In this document: piece by piece, positions 1 through 8,460 of the stretch
Numbering within the stretch: the stretch's first letter is position 1
Layout of the letters: each line of letters begins with the position of its first letter
Source of the DNA: Mesorhizobium muleiense
GTDB taxonomy: Bacteria > Pseudomonadota > Alphaproteobacteria > Rhizobiales > Rhizobiaceae
Reading direction: 5' to 3'
NCBI RefSeq assembly: GCF_900099905.1
Contig: NZ_FNEE01000012.1
Location: 62,001-126,000 of the forward strand
DNA length: 64,000 bases
Notes under the pieces: generated by a model
What the model saw: only the letters and a program-made list of their open reading frames with translations
Told to the model about the DNA's origin: nothing
Databases searched by the model: none
Translations under genes and position numbers: made by a program

Positions 1-195
1 CTCGAACCCACCGCAGTCGTCCTGCTTTCTGCCGCGGAATTCACGGTCCACTACGCGACAGACTACACCAAAGCCGGGCTGTCCGGGCGCAGCCATGCTG
101 GCCCCGACACGCGAACATACTGGGCCATGCATGGGGCTGACCAGTTCTTGCACCAGCTTACCTATGTCGGCCTGATCTTCGCTGCGCTCGCTTAG
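1..195 (+). CDS. C-terminal end of a DUF3307-like membrane protein (partial)
   Basis: An open frame enters from the left edge and runs 64 codons to TAG. The visible part has a hydrophobic start, then a VHYATDYTK stretch, then YWAMHGADQFLHQLTYVG and a final hydrophobic segment. A D-x-x-K motif followed about 25 residues later by a GxDQxLHxLTY motif is the pattern I associate with DUF3307, a small membrane protein family of unknown function found in bacteria and phages. The family assignment is from memory of the motif, and the start lies outside the window. No function can be given. Confidence 0.55.
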   Translation, partial: LEPTAVVLLSAAEFTVHYATDYTKAGLSGRSHAGPDTRTYWAMHGADQFLHQLTYVGLIFAALA

Positions 196-356
196 AGAGA
201 GGAATTTGAGGCGGACAACGTGGACCGAACATTGATCCGGCGGCACGAGCTTTCGCCGCGAGAGCAGAGACACCGTGGGCGAATGCCAAATGACAACGCA
301 AACAGTCAGTTACGACCGCCGGTCGTCAAACTGATGCAAGCCGTTGAGATTTTGAT

Positions 357-2297
357 TCAGGCGCTTTGCGCGCTGGCGGTGTGTCCCAGTGCGACGAAGA
401 CGGTGCGCACGATGCCGGCGGCATCTAGCCCGGCGTCGGCATACATCTTTTCGGGCTTGGCGTGATCGACGAAGCTGTCAGGCAACACAAGCGGGCGTAC
501 CTTCAGGCCGTTTTCCAGCAGCCCTTCATGGGCCAGGAATTGCAGCACGTGGCTGGCGAAGCCGCCGACCGCGCCCTCTTCCACTGTCACCAACACTTCG
601 TGCGAACGGGCCAGGCGCCGGATCAGGTCCTCGTCGAGCGGCTTGGCGAAACGAGCATCGGCGACCGTGGTGGAAAGCCCTGCCGCGCCGAGTTCCTCGG
701 CCGCAGCCAGGCAATCCTGCAGCCGCGTGCCGAAGGAAAGCAGCGCAACCTTGGTGCCCTCCCTGACGATACGGCCCTTGCCGATTTCGAGAACCGAGCC
801 ACGCTCCGGCAGGTCGACGCCGACGCCGTTGCCGCGCGGGTAGCGGAAGGCGATGGGGCCGTCATCGTAGCTTGCCGCCGTGCGCACCATGTGTCGCAGT
901 TCCGCCTCATCTGCCGCGGCCATGACGACGAAACCGGGCAGCGTCGCCAAAAAAGTCGTGTCGAAGGCGCCGCAATGGGTCGCCCCGTCGGCCCCGACGA
1001 AGCCGGCGCGATCGATCGGGAAGCGCACCGGCAGTTTCTGGATCGCCACGTCGTGGACGACCTGGTCATAGGCACGCTGCAGGAAGGTCGAATAGATCGC
1101 CGCGAAAGGCTTGAAGCCTTCGGTGGCAAGGCCTGCGGCAAAAGTCACCGCATGTTGCTCGGCGATACCGACATCAAAAGTCCTCGCCGGGAACGCCTCG
1201 CCGAAGAGGTCGAGGCCGGTGCCGTTCGGCATGGCGGCGGTGATGGCGACGATGCGATCATCTTCGCGGCCTTCCTGGATCAGGCTGTCGGCAAAGACTT
1301 TCGTGTAGCTCGGCGCGTTGGCCGGCGCCTTGGCCTGCGCGCCGGTGATGACGTCGAATTTGTTGACGCCATGATATTTGTCGGCGGCCGCCTCGGCCGG
1401 TCCATAGCCCTTGCCCTTCTGGGTCACGACGTGGATCAGCACCGGACCGTCGGCATTGTCGCGGACGTTCTTCAGCACCGGGATCAGGTGCTCGAGATTG
1501 TGACCGTCGATCGGGCCGATGTGATAAAAACCCATTTCCTCGAACAGCGTGCCGCCGGTGACGTAACCGCGCGCATGCTCGACCGCCCGCTTGATGGCGC
1601 GATCGGCGCGCTCGCCGAGATAGGAGGTCAGCTTCTTGCCGAAATCGCGCAAGCCCAGATAGGCCTTGCCCGACGCCAGGCGGGCCAGATAGGCGCTCAT
1701 CGCCCCGGTCGGCGGAGCGATCGACATGTCGTTGTCGTTGAGGATGACGATCAGCCGGGCATCGAGCGCGCCGGCATTGTTCATCGCCTCATAGGCCATG
1801 CCGGCCGACATGGCGCCGTCGCCGATAACGGCAATGACATTGTTGCGGCCCCCGGAGAGATCGCGTGCCATTGCCATGCCGAGGCCGGCGGAAATCGAGG
1901 TCGAGGAGTGGGCGGCGCCGAACGGATCGTATTCGCTCTCGGCGCGCTGGGTGAAACCGGACAGGCCGCCCTCTTGCCGCAGCGTGCGGATACGGTCGCG
2001 GCGGCCGGTCAGGATCTTGTGCGGATAGGCCTGGTGGCCGACGTCCCAGATCAACCGGTCGTCTGGCGTGTTGAAGACATAGTGCAACGCCACCGTCAGT
2101 TCGACCACGCCAAGGCCAGCACCGAGATGTCCGCCGGTGTGGGACACGGCGTCGATCAACTCGGTGCGAAGCTCCGATGCCAATTGCGGCAGAGCACGTT
2201 CGTCAAGCGCCCTGAGGTCGGCCGGGATGCGGACCTTGTCGAGAAGTGGCGTATGGAGCTTTGCGTTCACTGGTGCTGGGGCCTGCTTTTTATTCAT
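357..2297 (-). CDS. dxs: 1-deoxy-D-xylulose-5-phosphate synthase
   Basis: Condenses pyruvate and glyceraldehyde 3-phosphate to DXP, the first step of the MEP isoprenoid pathway and a branch point to thiamine and pyridoxal; needs thiamine diphosphate and Mg2+. The protein carries the ThDP-binding GDG...NN motif (GDGAMSAG to MNNAG), the HIGPIDGHN loop, the central pyrimidine-binding domain with DVGIAEQHAVTFAAG, and a C-terminal transketolase domain. The ATG at 2297 gives 646 residues, the usual size; an ATG at 2351 would add 18 residues, and neither has a strong ribosome site. It is separated from the upstream pirin gene by two palindromic repeats. ispE and ispB elsewhere in the window belong to the same isoprenoid network. 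Confidence 0.95.
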   Translation of the reverse strand: MNKKQAPAPVNAKLHTPLLDKVRIPADLRALDERALPQLASELRTELIDAVSHTGGHLGAGLGVVELTVALHYVFNTPDDRLIWDVGHQAYPHKILTGRRDRIRTLRQEGGLSGFTQRAESEYDPFGAAHSSTSISAGLGMAMARDLSGGRNNVIAVIGDGAMSAGMAYEAMNNAGALDARLIVILNDNDMSIAPPTGAMSAYLARLASGKAYLGLRDFGKKLTSYLGERADRAIKRAVEHARGYVTGGTLFEEMGFYHIGPIDGHNLEHLIPVLKNVRDNADGPVLIHVVTQKGKGYGPAEAAADKYHGVNKFDVITGAQAKAPANAPSYTKVFADSLIQEGREDDRIVAITAAMPNGTGLDLFGEAFPARTFDVGIAEQHAVTFAAGLATEGFKPFAAIYSTFLQRAYDQVVHDVAIQKLPVRFPIDRAGFVGADGATHCGAFDTTFLATLPGFVVMAAADEAELRHMVRTAASYDDGPIAFRYPRGNGVGVDLPERGSVLEIGKGRIVREGTKVALLSFGTRLQDCLAAAEELGAAGLSTTVADARFAKPLDEDLIRRLARSHEVLVTVEEGAVGGFASHVLQFLAHEGLLENGLKVRPLVLPDSFVDHAKPEKMYADAGLDAAGIVRTVFVALGHTASAQSA

Positions 2298-2403
2298 CTG
2301 CGAAATAGGCTGCTGGCCGGCGAATGTAAATGCGTGCGAGTGACGCGGCATAGCTTCAAACTGTTAGGGTTTCGTTTACGCGTCAAAAAGGACGCGCGGC
2401 GCT

Positions 2404-2447
2404 CTAAAGCGCGTCGCGTTCGACCGACCTCACGCGACGCGCTTTAG
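2404..2447. repeat. 15-bp perfect inverted repeat, rhizobial intergenic palindrome
   Basis: Arms CTAAAGCGCGTCGCG at 2404-2418 and its exact complement at 2433-2447 enclose a 14-base loop. It lies in the leader between pirin and dxs. The GCGCGTCGCG core with CTTTAG ends resembles a palindrome I know as widespread in Hyphomicrobiales intergenic regions. Function unknown; it could form a hairpin in a pirin-dxs read-through transcript. Confidence 0.7.
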
Positions 2448-2459
2448 GTTGTTGTTTTA

Positions 2460-2506
2460 TGCATGTCGTTATCGCAAAACCGCTGCACACGTTTGCGCGA
2501 CATGCA
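2460..2506. repeat. Hairpin repeat, family A (full copy 1)
   Basis: Outer arms TGCATGTCG (2460-2468) and CGACATGCA (2498-2506) enclose inner arms CGCAAA and TTTGCG around a loop near CCGCTGCACAC. A second full copy lies at 63633-63677 and a half copy at 14558-14577. The inner stem differs from the second copy by compensating changes. This copy directly abuts the pirin stop codon. Confidence 0.8.
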
Positions 2507-3427
2507 TTAATTGTCCGGCAGCGGAATGAACTCTTCTTCATCCCCCGGAACGATATCGAAACGGCCTGTCTTCCATTCTTCTTTCGCCTGTTCGATGCGT
2601 TCCTTCGACGAAGATACGAAATTCCACCAGATGTAGCGCTTGGAGCCGAGCGAGGCGCCGCCGAACAGCATGAAATGCGCTCCCCCCTCCGACGACACGA
2701 CGATCTCGTCGCCGGGCCGGAACACCAGCAGCCGCTCTGCCGGGAAGCGGTCACCGGAGATCGATACCTCGCCTTCCAACGTATAGATGGCGCGCTCCTC
2801 GGCATCGGCTGGGATTTTCACGCTGGCGCCGGGCGCCAGGCTGAGGTCTGCATAGAGCGTGTCCGAAGCGGTCACGACCGGTGACCGCAACCCGGAAAAC
2901 GCGCCAATGACAACGCGTCCGCTGACGCCTTCAGCGTCGATCTCGGGCAGACGCATGGCCGCGGTATTCTCGAAGATCGGGTCGACCTCCTCCTTATCGT
3001 CCGGCAGCGCCAGCCATGTCTGCAGGCCGGAAACCGACATCGGCGCACCGCGCAGTTCCTGCGGCGTACGCTCGGAATGGACGATGCCGCGACCGGCGGT
3101 CATCAAATTTATGTCGCCGGGCTGGATGACCATTTCGGTGCCGAGCGAATCGCGATGCCTGATCTTGCCGTCGAACAGGTAAGTGACCGTCGACAGGCCG
3201 ATATGGGGATGCGGGCGGACATCGAGCGCCTGGCCGGCCCGCAAAATCGCCGGTCCCATGCGATCGAAGAAGATGAAGGGACCGACCAGCCGACGCCTGG
3301 CGGTCGGCAAGGCACGGCGAACCTGAAAGCCGCCAATGTCCTTGGCGTTCGGAATAACCATCAGTTCGATCTGGTCGCTGGCGAAGGCGTCACCGGGCAG
3401 AGGGTCGTTTCCGGGAAAAAAGCTCAT
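2507..3427 (-). CDS. Pirin family protein
   Basis: A 306-residue bicupin of the pirin family; members bind iron and some act as quercetin 2,3-dioxygenases or redox-sensing cofactors, but the physiological role in rhizobia is not established. The N-terminal cupin contains HPHIGL, HRDSLG and GRGIVHSER, supplying the His/His/His/Glu iron ligands expected for an active pirin. A DRMGP segment precedes them. The ATG at 3427 has a GAGGAAG ribosome site. It follows the DUF2277 gene by 10 bases and probably shares its transcript. Identification is firm; the substrate is unknown. Confidence 0.9.
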   Translation of the reverse strand: MSFFPGNDPLPGDAFASDQIELMVIPNAKDIGGFQVRRALPTARRRLVGPFIFFDRMGPAILRAGQALDVRPHPHIGLSTVTYLFDGKIRHRDSLGTEMVIQPGDINLMTAGRGIVHSERTPQELRGAPMSVSGLQTWLALPDDKEEVDPIFENTAAMRLPEIDAEGVSGRVVIGAFSGLRSPVVTASDTLYADLSLAPGASVKIPADAEERAIYTLEGEVSISGDRFPAERLLVFRPGDEIVVSSEGGAHFMLFGGASLGSKRYIWWNFVSSSKERIEQAKEEWKTGRFDIVPGDEEEFIPLPDN

Positions 3428-3437
3428 GCGGTCTTCC

Positions 3438-3704
3438 TCAGGCGAAGCGGAGTGCAGACCTGGCTTTCGCCTTGGCCGCCACCTCGTCGCGATTGCGCGG
3501 ATGCTGTGTCGTCTCGAGGCTGTCCAGCAATTCGCGCGCAGACGCGGCTATGGCCTCGACGGCGTGGTCGAACGCATGCTGGTTCTGTTTCGACGGCCGT
3601 GTCGTTCCGCTCAGCTTGCGGACAAACTGAAGTGCGGCATCGCGGACCTCGTCATCGGTTGCCGGCGGATCGAAATTGAACAGTGTCTTGATGTTTCTGC
3701 ACAT
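3438..3704 (-). CDS. DUF2277 family protein
   Basis: An 88-residue protein opening with MCRNIKTLFNFDPP, which is diagnostic of DUF2277, a short conserved family of unknown function. The length matches the family. The start at 3704 is preceded by AGGAG at good spacing; an in-frame ATG further upstream is less likely because the family begins at MCRNI. The gene sits 10 bases ahead of the pirin gene, so the two are probably co-transcribed. The middle is helical and the end is Ala/Lys-rich. No function can be assigned. Confidence 0.88.
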   Translation of the reverse strand: MCRNIKTLFNFDPPATDDEVRDAALQFVRKLSGTTRPSKQNQHAFDHAVEAIAASARELLDSLETTQHPRNRDEVAAKAKARSALRFA

Positions 3705-3814
3705 CGTTCGCAATCTCCTCTCGTCCTGGAGCCGTTTCAAGCGGGATGAGTATTATTCTCAATCATGATCATGTCGAAAAGCCGAACGGCGAAATTGTCT
3801 TTCAAGACCGTGGC

Positions 3815-4066
3815 TTACTCCGCATCCAGCGGCTCGGTCCCCACCGGCTTGCCGTCGCGCGAAAGCCTGATCTTCTCGACCTTGTCCTCGGCCGCCTTGA
3901 GCAGCCGGTCGCAATGGAGTTTTAGCGCCTCGCCGCGCTCATAGATGCGGATCGACTGGTCGAGCGGCACGTCGCCGCGCTCCAGATCATCGACGATTTT
4001 CTCCAGCGCGTCGAGCGCCTGCTCGAAGCTCATCGCCTTGACGTCTTCGTTGCTCTCACCAGCCAT
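3815..4066 (-). CDS. xseB: Exodeoxyribonuclease VII small subunit
   Basis: An 83-residue protein with the XseB helical hairpin: a SFEQALDALEKIVDDLERGDVPLDQSI core followed by YERGEALKLHC. XseB binds in several copies to the large subunit XseA to form exonuclease VII, which degrades single-stranded DNA in both directions to short oligonucleotides in mismatch repair and recombination. XseA is not in the window. The gene begins 4 bases after the HDAC-like gene ends, so both are probably transcribed together; this pairing is common in Hyphomicrobiales. The acidic tail is ordinary for the family. Confidence 0.93.
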   Translation of the reverse strand: MAGESNEDVKAMSFEQALDALEKIVDDLERGDVPLDQSIRIYERGEALKLHCDRLLKAAEDKVEKIRLSRDGKPVGTEPLDAE

Positions 4067-4069
4067 CGT

Positions 4070-4996
4070 CTATCCTTTCATCAGTCGCCCGACATGGGCG
4101 GCGACCGAAAATGCCAATCCCTGCAGATCGTAGCCGCCCTCGAGCAGGCTGACGAGCCGGTTGTCGCTGTGGCGACCGGCGCGCTGCATCAACTGGCCGG
4201 TTGCCCAGTCGAAATCGTCCTCGGTCAGATTGATCTCGGCCAGCGGATCGCGGTGGTGCGCGTCGAAGCCGGCGGAAATGATGATGAGGTCGGGCGCGAA
4301 ATTGTCGAGCGCCGGCAAGATCCGCGACAGGAAAGCGTCGCGGAAAACCTCGCTGCCGGTCTGCGGCGCCAGCGGCGCGTTGACGATGTTGCCGGCGCCG
4401 GTTTCGCTCACCGCCCCGGTCCCCGGGTAAAGTGGCATCTGGTGCGTCGAGCAATAGAGCACCGACGGATCGTCCCAGAAAATATCCTGCGTGCCATTGC
4501 CGTGGTGGACGTCCCAGTCGACGATGGCAACACGCTCGGCCTGGTGTTGCCTTTGCGCGTAACGCGCCGCGATCGCCGCGGTATTGAACAGGCAAAAGCC
4601 CATGGACGTGGCCTTTTCGGCGTGGTGGCCGGGCGGCCGGGCGGCGACAAAGACATTGGCCACGTCGCCCCGAAAGACATCGTCGACGGCGGCGTTGGCA
4701 GCGCCGATCGCCGTCACGGCCGCCTGCCAGCTTTTCGGACTGGCGGTGGTGTCGGCGTCAACACGAGCGATACCGATGTCCGGTATCATAGCGCGGACCC
4801 GTTCGACGAATTCCTGCGGGTGTGCGTAGAGGATGGTGGCCTCGTCGCCTTCCGGCGCCTCGGCACGATCGAGGGCCGCAAAGACCTCGTCGTCGAGCAC
4901 GCGCTCGATGGCGCGCAGGCGGTCCGGCCGCTCCGGATGACCGGGCGGCGTTATATGCTCGAGAAAGATCGGGTGGGTATAAAGCCTTGTGACCAT
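4070..4996 (-). CDS. Histone deacetylase family protein (AcuC/acetylpolyamine amidohydrolase-like)
   Basis: A 308-residue zinc-dependent deacetylase of the arginase/HDAC fold. All active-site motifs are present: RPPGHHAEK with the two general-base histidines, DWDVHHGNGTQ with zinc ligands, SAGFDAHHRDP with the third zinc-ligand Asp, and LEGGYD with the transition-state Tyr. Bacterial members remove acetyl groups from proteins or small amines such as acetylpolyamines; which one applies here cannot be seen. The start at 4996 (MVTRLYTHP) fits the family; an upstream ATG at 5062 would add an atypical leader. It is upstream of xseB in a likely operon. Confidence 0.92.
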   Translation of the reverse strand: MVTRLYTHPIFLEHITPPGHPERPDRLRAIERVLDDEVFAALDRAEAPEGDEATILYAHPQEFVERVRAMIPDIGIARVDADTTASPKSWQAAVTAIGAANAAVDDVFRGDVANVFVAARPPGHHAEKATSMGFCLFNTAAIAARYAQRQHQAERVAIVDWDVHHGNGTQDIFWDDPSVLYCSTHQMPLYPGTGAVSETGAGNIVNAPLAPQTGSEVFRDAFLSRILPALDNFAPDLIIISAGFDAHHRDPLAEINLTEDDFDWATGQLMQRAGRHSDNRLVSLLEGGYDLQGLAFSVAAHVGRLMKG

Positions 4997-5177
4997 GCCC
5001 CCGATATAGGCGCGCCCGGCGGCTTTGACCATGTTTTGCAACCGCCAAAGGCAGACGTTCAACAGGGTTTAGGCGTTGGGTGCTGGTTGGGTCCGGCGCG
5101 AGCTGCCCGAATCTAGAGGCGCACTTCGGCCGTCCCATTCGAGGTCGCGCCTTGCCTTTGGTGGTCTTGATACAGGC

Positions 5178-5822
5178 TCAGGCCGGCGATTTGTCCACCT
5201 CAGCCGGTGCTTGTGGACGGCCAGTGCTGCGGCCTTGCCTGAGCAGTCCCTCCAAAAGCACGTTGAACGCCTTCACCGCCTTTTTCGACGTCGCTTCTGG
5301 ATTTTCCGAATTTGCGATCCACTGCGCGGCATGTAGCGAGGCGCCGCTGACCAGCCTTGCTGCGGCTTCGGGATCAACGGCAACGATGGTTCCCTCGTCC
5401 TTCAGCTTTTGAAGGTTCTCGCTCATCGAGCGGATGCATTCGTTCTGGCTCGGCCATTGCGAAGGATCGCCGAGCACCGCCGGTCCGTCGCGAAGGACAA
5501 TACGCTGGATCTCCGGCTCCAGCGCCATCTCGATATAGGCGGTGCATTCGTCGACAAAGCCCTGCCAGAGAGTGTCCGCCCTGACTGAGACGAACTTCAA
5601 CCGGGCCAACATCTCCGCGTCGATCTCGGCGATGACCGCCTGGAGAAGGCCCTTCTTGTCGCCGAAGTGATGATAAAGCGCGCCGCGCGTCAGCCCGGCC
5701 GATGCGGTGAAGTCGTCCATCGAGGCCTCGGCATAGCCGACAGTGCCAAAGGCATGGCGCGCCGCCGCGACCAGTTTGGCGCGGGTTTCGGCGATCATCT
5801 CCTTGCGTGGTTTGTGCCCCAT
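5178..5822 (-). CDS. TetR family transcriptional repressor of the adjacent MFS gene
   Basis: A 214-residue TetR-type repressor. The N-terminal helix-turn-helix domain (about residues 9-56) includes ASMDDFTASAGLTRGALYHHFGDKKGLL, very close to the family consensus. The C-terminal part is a ligand-binding, dimerising helical domain that does not reveal the ligand. The gene is divergent from an MFS exporter, and the 119 bp between the two coding regions hold three copies of a palindrome (5838-5905), so it very probably represses both itself and the transporter until an inducer binds. This layout is typical of drug or metabolite efflux switches. Confidence 0.93.
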   Translation of the reverse strand: MGHKPRKEMIAETRAKLVAAARHAFGTVGYAEASMDDFTASAGLTRGALYHHFGDKKGLLQAVIAEIDAEMLARLKFVSVRADTLWQGFVDECTAYIEMALEPEIQRIVLRDGPAVLGDPSQWPSQNECIRSMSENLQKLKDEGTIVAVDPEAAARLVSGASLHAAQWIANSENPEATSKKAVKAFNVLLEGLLRQGRSTGRPQAPAEVDKSPA

Positions 5823-5837
5823 TCGCTTATTCCTTCA

Positions 5838-5905
5838 CATACGTCTCGTATATTATTTGACATACGCGTCGTATGTCATTATCTGATTTGCATACGCCAC
5901 GTATA
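5838..5905. promoter_or_regulatory. Three operator-like palindromes between tetR and MFS genes
   Basis: Three 15-bp copies of cATACG-N3-CGTAT occur at 5838-5852, 5861-5875 and 5891-5905. Each is an inverted repeat of ATACG with a 3-base centre; the middle one extends to ACATACG/CGTATGT. Start-to-start spacing is 23 and 30 bp. Their position between a divergent TetR and its likely target makes them the probable repressor binding sites. Confidence 0.85.
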
Positions 5906-5941
5906 TAAGTGGCTCGGCCTCAAAAATCCAGGAGTGTTCCC

Positions 5942-7165
5942 ATGCCCAATCCTTATCGCGAAATATTCAAGGCAAGGGGAGCCAAGGGCTTCGCTGCAGC
6001 CGGCTTCGTCGCCCGGATGCCGATGGCCATGGCTCCGATCGGAATCGTCGCGATGCTGTCGCAGACGCACGGCGAGTACTGGCTGGCCGGCGCCGTCTCT
6101 GCGACATATGCGCTGGCCAATGCTTTTGTCGCGCCGCAGATATCGCGACTGGTGGACCGCCTCGGCCAGGCGCGGATTGTGGCGCCCACCACTGTCATTT
6201 CCGTGCTCGCCTTCGTGGTGCTGATTGCGGCGGCCAATCAGGACTTGCCGATATGGACACTGTTCGTGTCAGCGCTGCTGGCCGCCGCTATGCCCAGCAT
6301 CCCAGCGATGGTGCGCGCGCGCTGGACAGAGCTCTTCCGGGATCGCCCCGAGATGAACACGGCGTTCGCCTTCGAATCGGCGGCGGACGAGCTGGTCTAC
6401 ATCGCCGGGGCTTCGCTGTCGGTTGGCCTGAGCGTCGCGCTTTTCCCGGAAGCGGGAATGCTGGCGAGCACATTGTTCCTCGCCTTCGGCTCGACAGCCC
6501 TCATCCTGCAGCGCTCGACCGAGCCGCGCGTGCGACCGGTCGACCAGGGTTCGCGCGGATCGGCAATCCGCCTGCGGCCGGTCCAAATCATCACCTTGGC
6601 CCTGATCTTCATCGGCGCGACCTTCGCAACCACGGAGGTGAGCACCGTGGCAATCACCAAGGAGCTCGGCCAGCCGGGCGCCGCCAGCCTCGTCATCGGC
6701 GTCTATGCCCTCGGATCGTTCGTCGTCGGCATCGCCCTCGGCGCTCTGAACCTGAAAACACCGCTGCAAATTCAGCTTGCCATCGCGATCGCCATCATCG
6801 CGCTCACCACGCTGCCGTTGCTTGTCGCAGACACGGTGCCGCTTCTGGCGCTGGCTGTCTTCGTTAGCGGTGTGGCGATCTCGCCGACCTTCATCACGGC
6901 ATTCGGCCTGATCGAGCGGCGCGTGCCGGAGGCGATGCTGACCGAGGGCGTGACTTGGGTCATGACCGGCATTGGCATCGGCATAGCGCTCGGCTCCTTT
7001 GCCGCCGGATGGGTGGTGGACGCCTTCGGTGCCCAGAGCGGCTTCCTGGTGTCGGTGGCGGCGGGCACTGTCGCGCTGGTCACCGTGCTCGCCGGCCAGC
7101 GCAGCCTTGCCACGGGCGATAGTGACATCTCCGCGCGCGAAACAGCCGCGGTTGCTGCCGAATAG
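5942..7165 (+). CDS. MFS transporter
   Basis: A 407-residue inner-membrane protein with about 12 hydrophobic segments, typical of the major facilitator superfamily. The loop after the second segment has the MFS motif-A-like SRLVDRLGQAR. The start at 5942 is set by GGAG nine bases upstream; a GTG at 5909 lies against the third operator and is less likely. The substrate cannot be told from sequence; the divergent TetR gene with three shared operators suggests an inducible efflux pump for a small, perhaps toxic, compound. A perfect 11-bp inverted repeat follows the gene. Confidence 0.9.
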   Translation: MPNPYREIFKARGAKGFAAAGFVARMPMAMAPIGIVAMLSQTHGEYWLAGAVSATYALANAFVAPQISRLVDRLGQARIVAPTTVISVLAFVVLIAAANQDLPIWTLFVSALLAAAMPSIPAMVRARWTELFRDRPEMNTAFAFESAADELVYIAGASLSVGLSVALFPEAGMLASTLFLAFGSTALILQRSTEPRVRPVDQGSRGSAIRLRPVQIITLALIFIGATFATTEVSTVAITKELGQPGAASLVIGVYALGSFVVGIALGALNLKTPLQIQLAIAIAIIALTTLPLLVADTVPLLALAVFVSGVAISPTFITAFGLIERRVPEAMLTEGVTWVMTGIGIGIALGSFAAGWVVDAFGAQSGFLVSVAAGTVALVTVLAGQRSLATGDSDISARETAAVAAE

Positions 7166-7170
7166 TCTCC

Positions 7171-7202
7171 ATGCGTCCGGTGCCAAGCGGGACCGGACGC
7201 AT
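7171..7202. terminator. Bidirectional terminator-like inverted repeat
   Basis: ATGCGTCCGGT (7171-7181) and its exact complement (7192-7202) enclose a 10-base loop, between the convergent MFS and ribB genes. There is no long T-run on either side, so termination is inferred from position. Confidence 0.55.
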
Positions 7203-7225
7203 GCCGGCGATCCGCTAAACCAGTC

Positions 7226-8326
7226 CTAGAGAATCTCGGTCTTGGCGATGTGGATGCCGAAACCTTCGAGGCCGACATAGTGGCGCTCGCGCGAGGCGAT
7301 CAGGTTGATCGAGGAAATGCCCAGATCCTTCAAGATTTGCGCGCCGAGGCCGATCTCGCGCCATTCGCTTTCGCGGCGGCGCGCCTCTTCATGGTCCTCG
7401 CGGTCGCCGGCGGCCGGCCGGTTGCGCTCCTGATGGGCGACGCCGACGGAACCTTCGCGCAGATAGACGATGACGCCGCGCCGGCGCTCGCCCATCGATT
7501 TCATGATGCCGTCCAGCCTGTGGCCGGTGCCGAAGACGTCAGTCACAACATCCTCGGAATGCAGTCGCACGGGCACCTCCTCGCCGTCGCGGATGTCGCC
7601 GAAGACGATCGCCACATGGTGCATCGAGTCCCAGGGCAGCGTGTAGGTGAAGACCTGCGCCTTGCCGCCGGGTGTATCGATCTCCGAACAGGCGACACGC
7701 TCGACCAGCGTTTCCTTACGCTGGCGATAGGCGATGAGGTCGGCGACCGAAATCTGCTTCAAACCGTTCTTTTCGGCGAAGGCCTGCACCTGCGGGCCGC
7801 GCATCACGGTGCCGTCATCATTGACCAGCTCGGAAATGACACCGACCGGCGGCAGGCCGGCAAGCTTGCACAAATCGACCGCGGCTTCGGTATGGCCCGA
7901 ACGCATCAGCACACCGCCTTCGCGCGCAATCAGCGGAAAGATGTGGCCGGGGCGGACGAAATCGGAGGCGCCGACATTGCCGTTGGCAAGGTTGCGCACG
8001 GTCAATGTGCGGTCGTCGGCCGAAATGCCCGTCGTGGTGCCGTGCTTGAAATCGACGCTGACGGTGAAGGCGGTGGTGTGGGCCGAGTCGTTGTCGGCGA
8101 CCATCGGCGACAGGTTGAGGCGCTTGGCCTCGTCGCGCGGCATCGGCGTGCAGACGATACCAGAGGTATTGCGGACGATGAACGCCATCTTTTCCGGCGT
8201 GCAATGGACGGCGGCGACGATCAGGTCGCCCTCGTTCTCGCGCCCGTCATCGTCCATGACGACGACAATCTCGCCGCGTTCGAAGGCGCGCAGGGCTTCG
8301 ACGATCTTCTTCTGGTCGTAAGGCAT
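7226..8326 (-). CDS. ribB: 3,4-dihydroxy-2-butanone-4-phosphate synthase with degenerate GTP cyclohydrolase II domain
   Basis: 366 residues. The N-terminal two thirds is RibB, which converts ribulose 5-phosphate to the four-carbon riboflavin precursor: DDDGRENEGDL metal/acid loop, HTTAFTVSVD, and RSGHTEAAVDL are intact. The C-terminal part aligns with GTP cyclohydrolase II (VRLHSE, DVFGTGHRLDG, YVGLEGFG) but the zinc-binding cysteines expected after DVFG are absent, so this half should not open GTP. A RibB with a decayed RibA tail is known in Rhizobiales; an active RibA must be elsewhere. It lies downstream of aroC, separated by a long inverted repeat. Confidence 0.93.
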   Translation of the reverse strand: MPYDQKKIVEALRAFERGEIVVVMDDDGRENEGDLIVAAVHCTPEKMAFIVRNTSGIVCTPMPRDEAKRLNLSPMVADNDSAHTTAFTVSVDFKHGTTTGISADDRTLTVRNLANGNVGASDFVRPGHIFPLIAREGGVLMRSGHTEAAVDLCKLAGLPPVGVISELVNDDGTVMRGPQVQAFAEKNGLKQISVADLIAYRQRKETLVERVACSEIDTPGGKAQVFTYTLPWDSMHHVAIVFGDIRDGEEVPVRLHSEDVVTDVFGTGHRLDGIMKSMGERRRGVIVYLREGSVGVAHQERNRPAAGDREDHEEARRRESEWREIGLGAQILKDLGISSINLIASRERHYVGLEGFGIHIAKTEIL

Positions 8327-8346
8327 AAGTTGCTCGCTTTGCTCGC

Positions 8347-8460
8347 GGGAGTAGGGCAGTAGGGGAGTAGGGGAATAGGGAAAAGAAGAAAGTTTGTCAC
8401 CTCGGCAGGTCGCTTAAAATACTCCCCTATTCCCCTACTCCCCTACTCCCCTACTCCCTT
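8347..8460. repeat. Long inverted repeat of GTAGGGGA-type units between aroC and ribB
   Basis: On the plus strand 8347-8385 reads as tandem GGAGTAGG/GGAATAGG units, and 8420-8460 carries the complementary run of CCCCTACT and CCCCTATT units. The two arms can pair over about 30 bases around a loop near 8386-8419. The aroC stop codon (8451-8453) lies inside the right arm. Confidence 0.85.

Noticed and set aside
220..465. Small plus-strand frame after the first partial gene
   Set aside because: It overlaps the dxs end in antisense, has no ribosome site, and its product is not recognisable.
462..2447. Long open frame of 661 codons opposite dxs
   Set aside because: It lies entirely antisense to a well-conserved gene and gives a Arg/Gly/Ala-rich product with no known motif; high GC makes such frames common.
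7226..7800. Functional GTP cyclohydrolase II
   Set aside because: The zinc-binding cysteines expected after DVFG are missing, so only the RibB half is taken as active.
8340..8460. FMN riboswitch before ribB
   Set aside because: The region is fully explained by an inverted repeat of GTAGGGGA units and lacks the FMN riboswitch signature elements.
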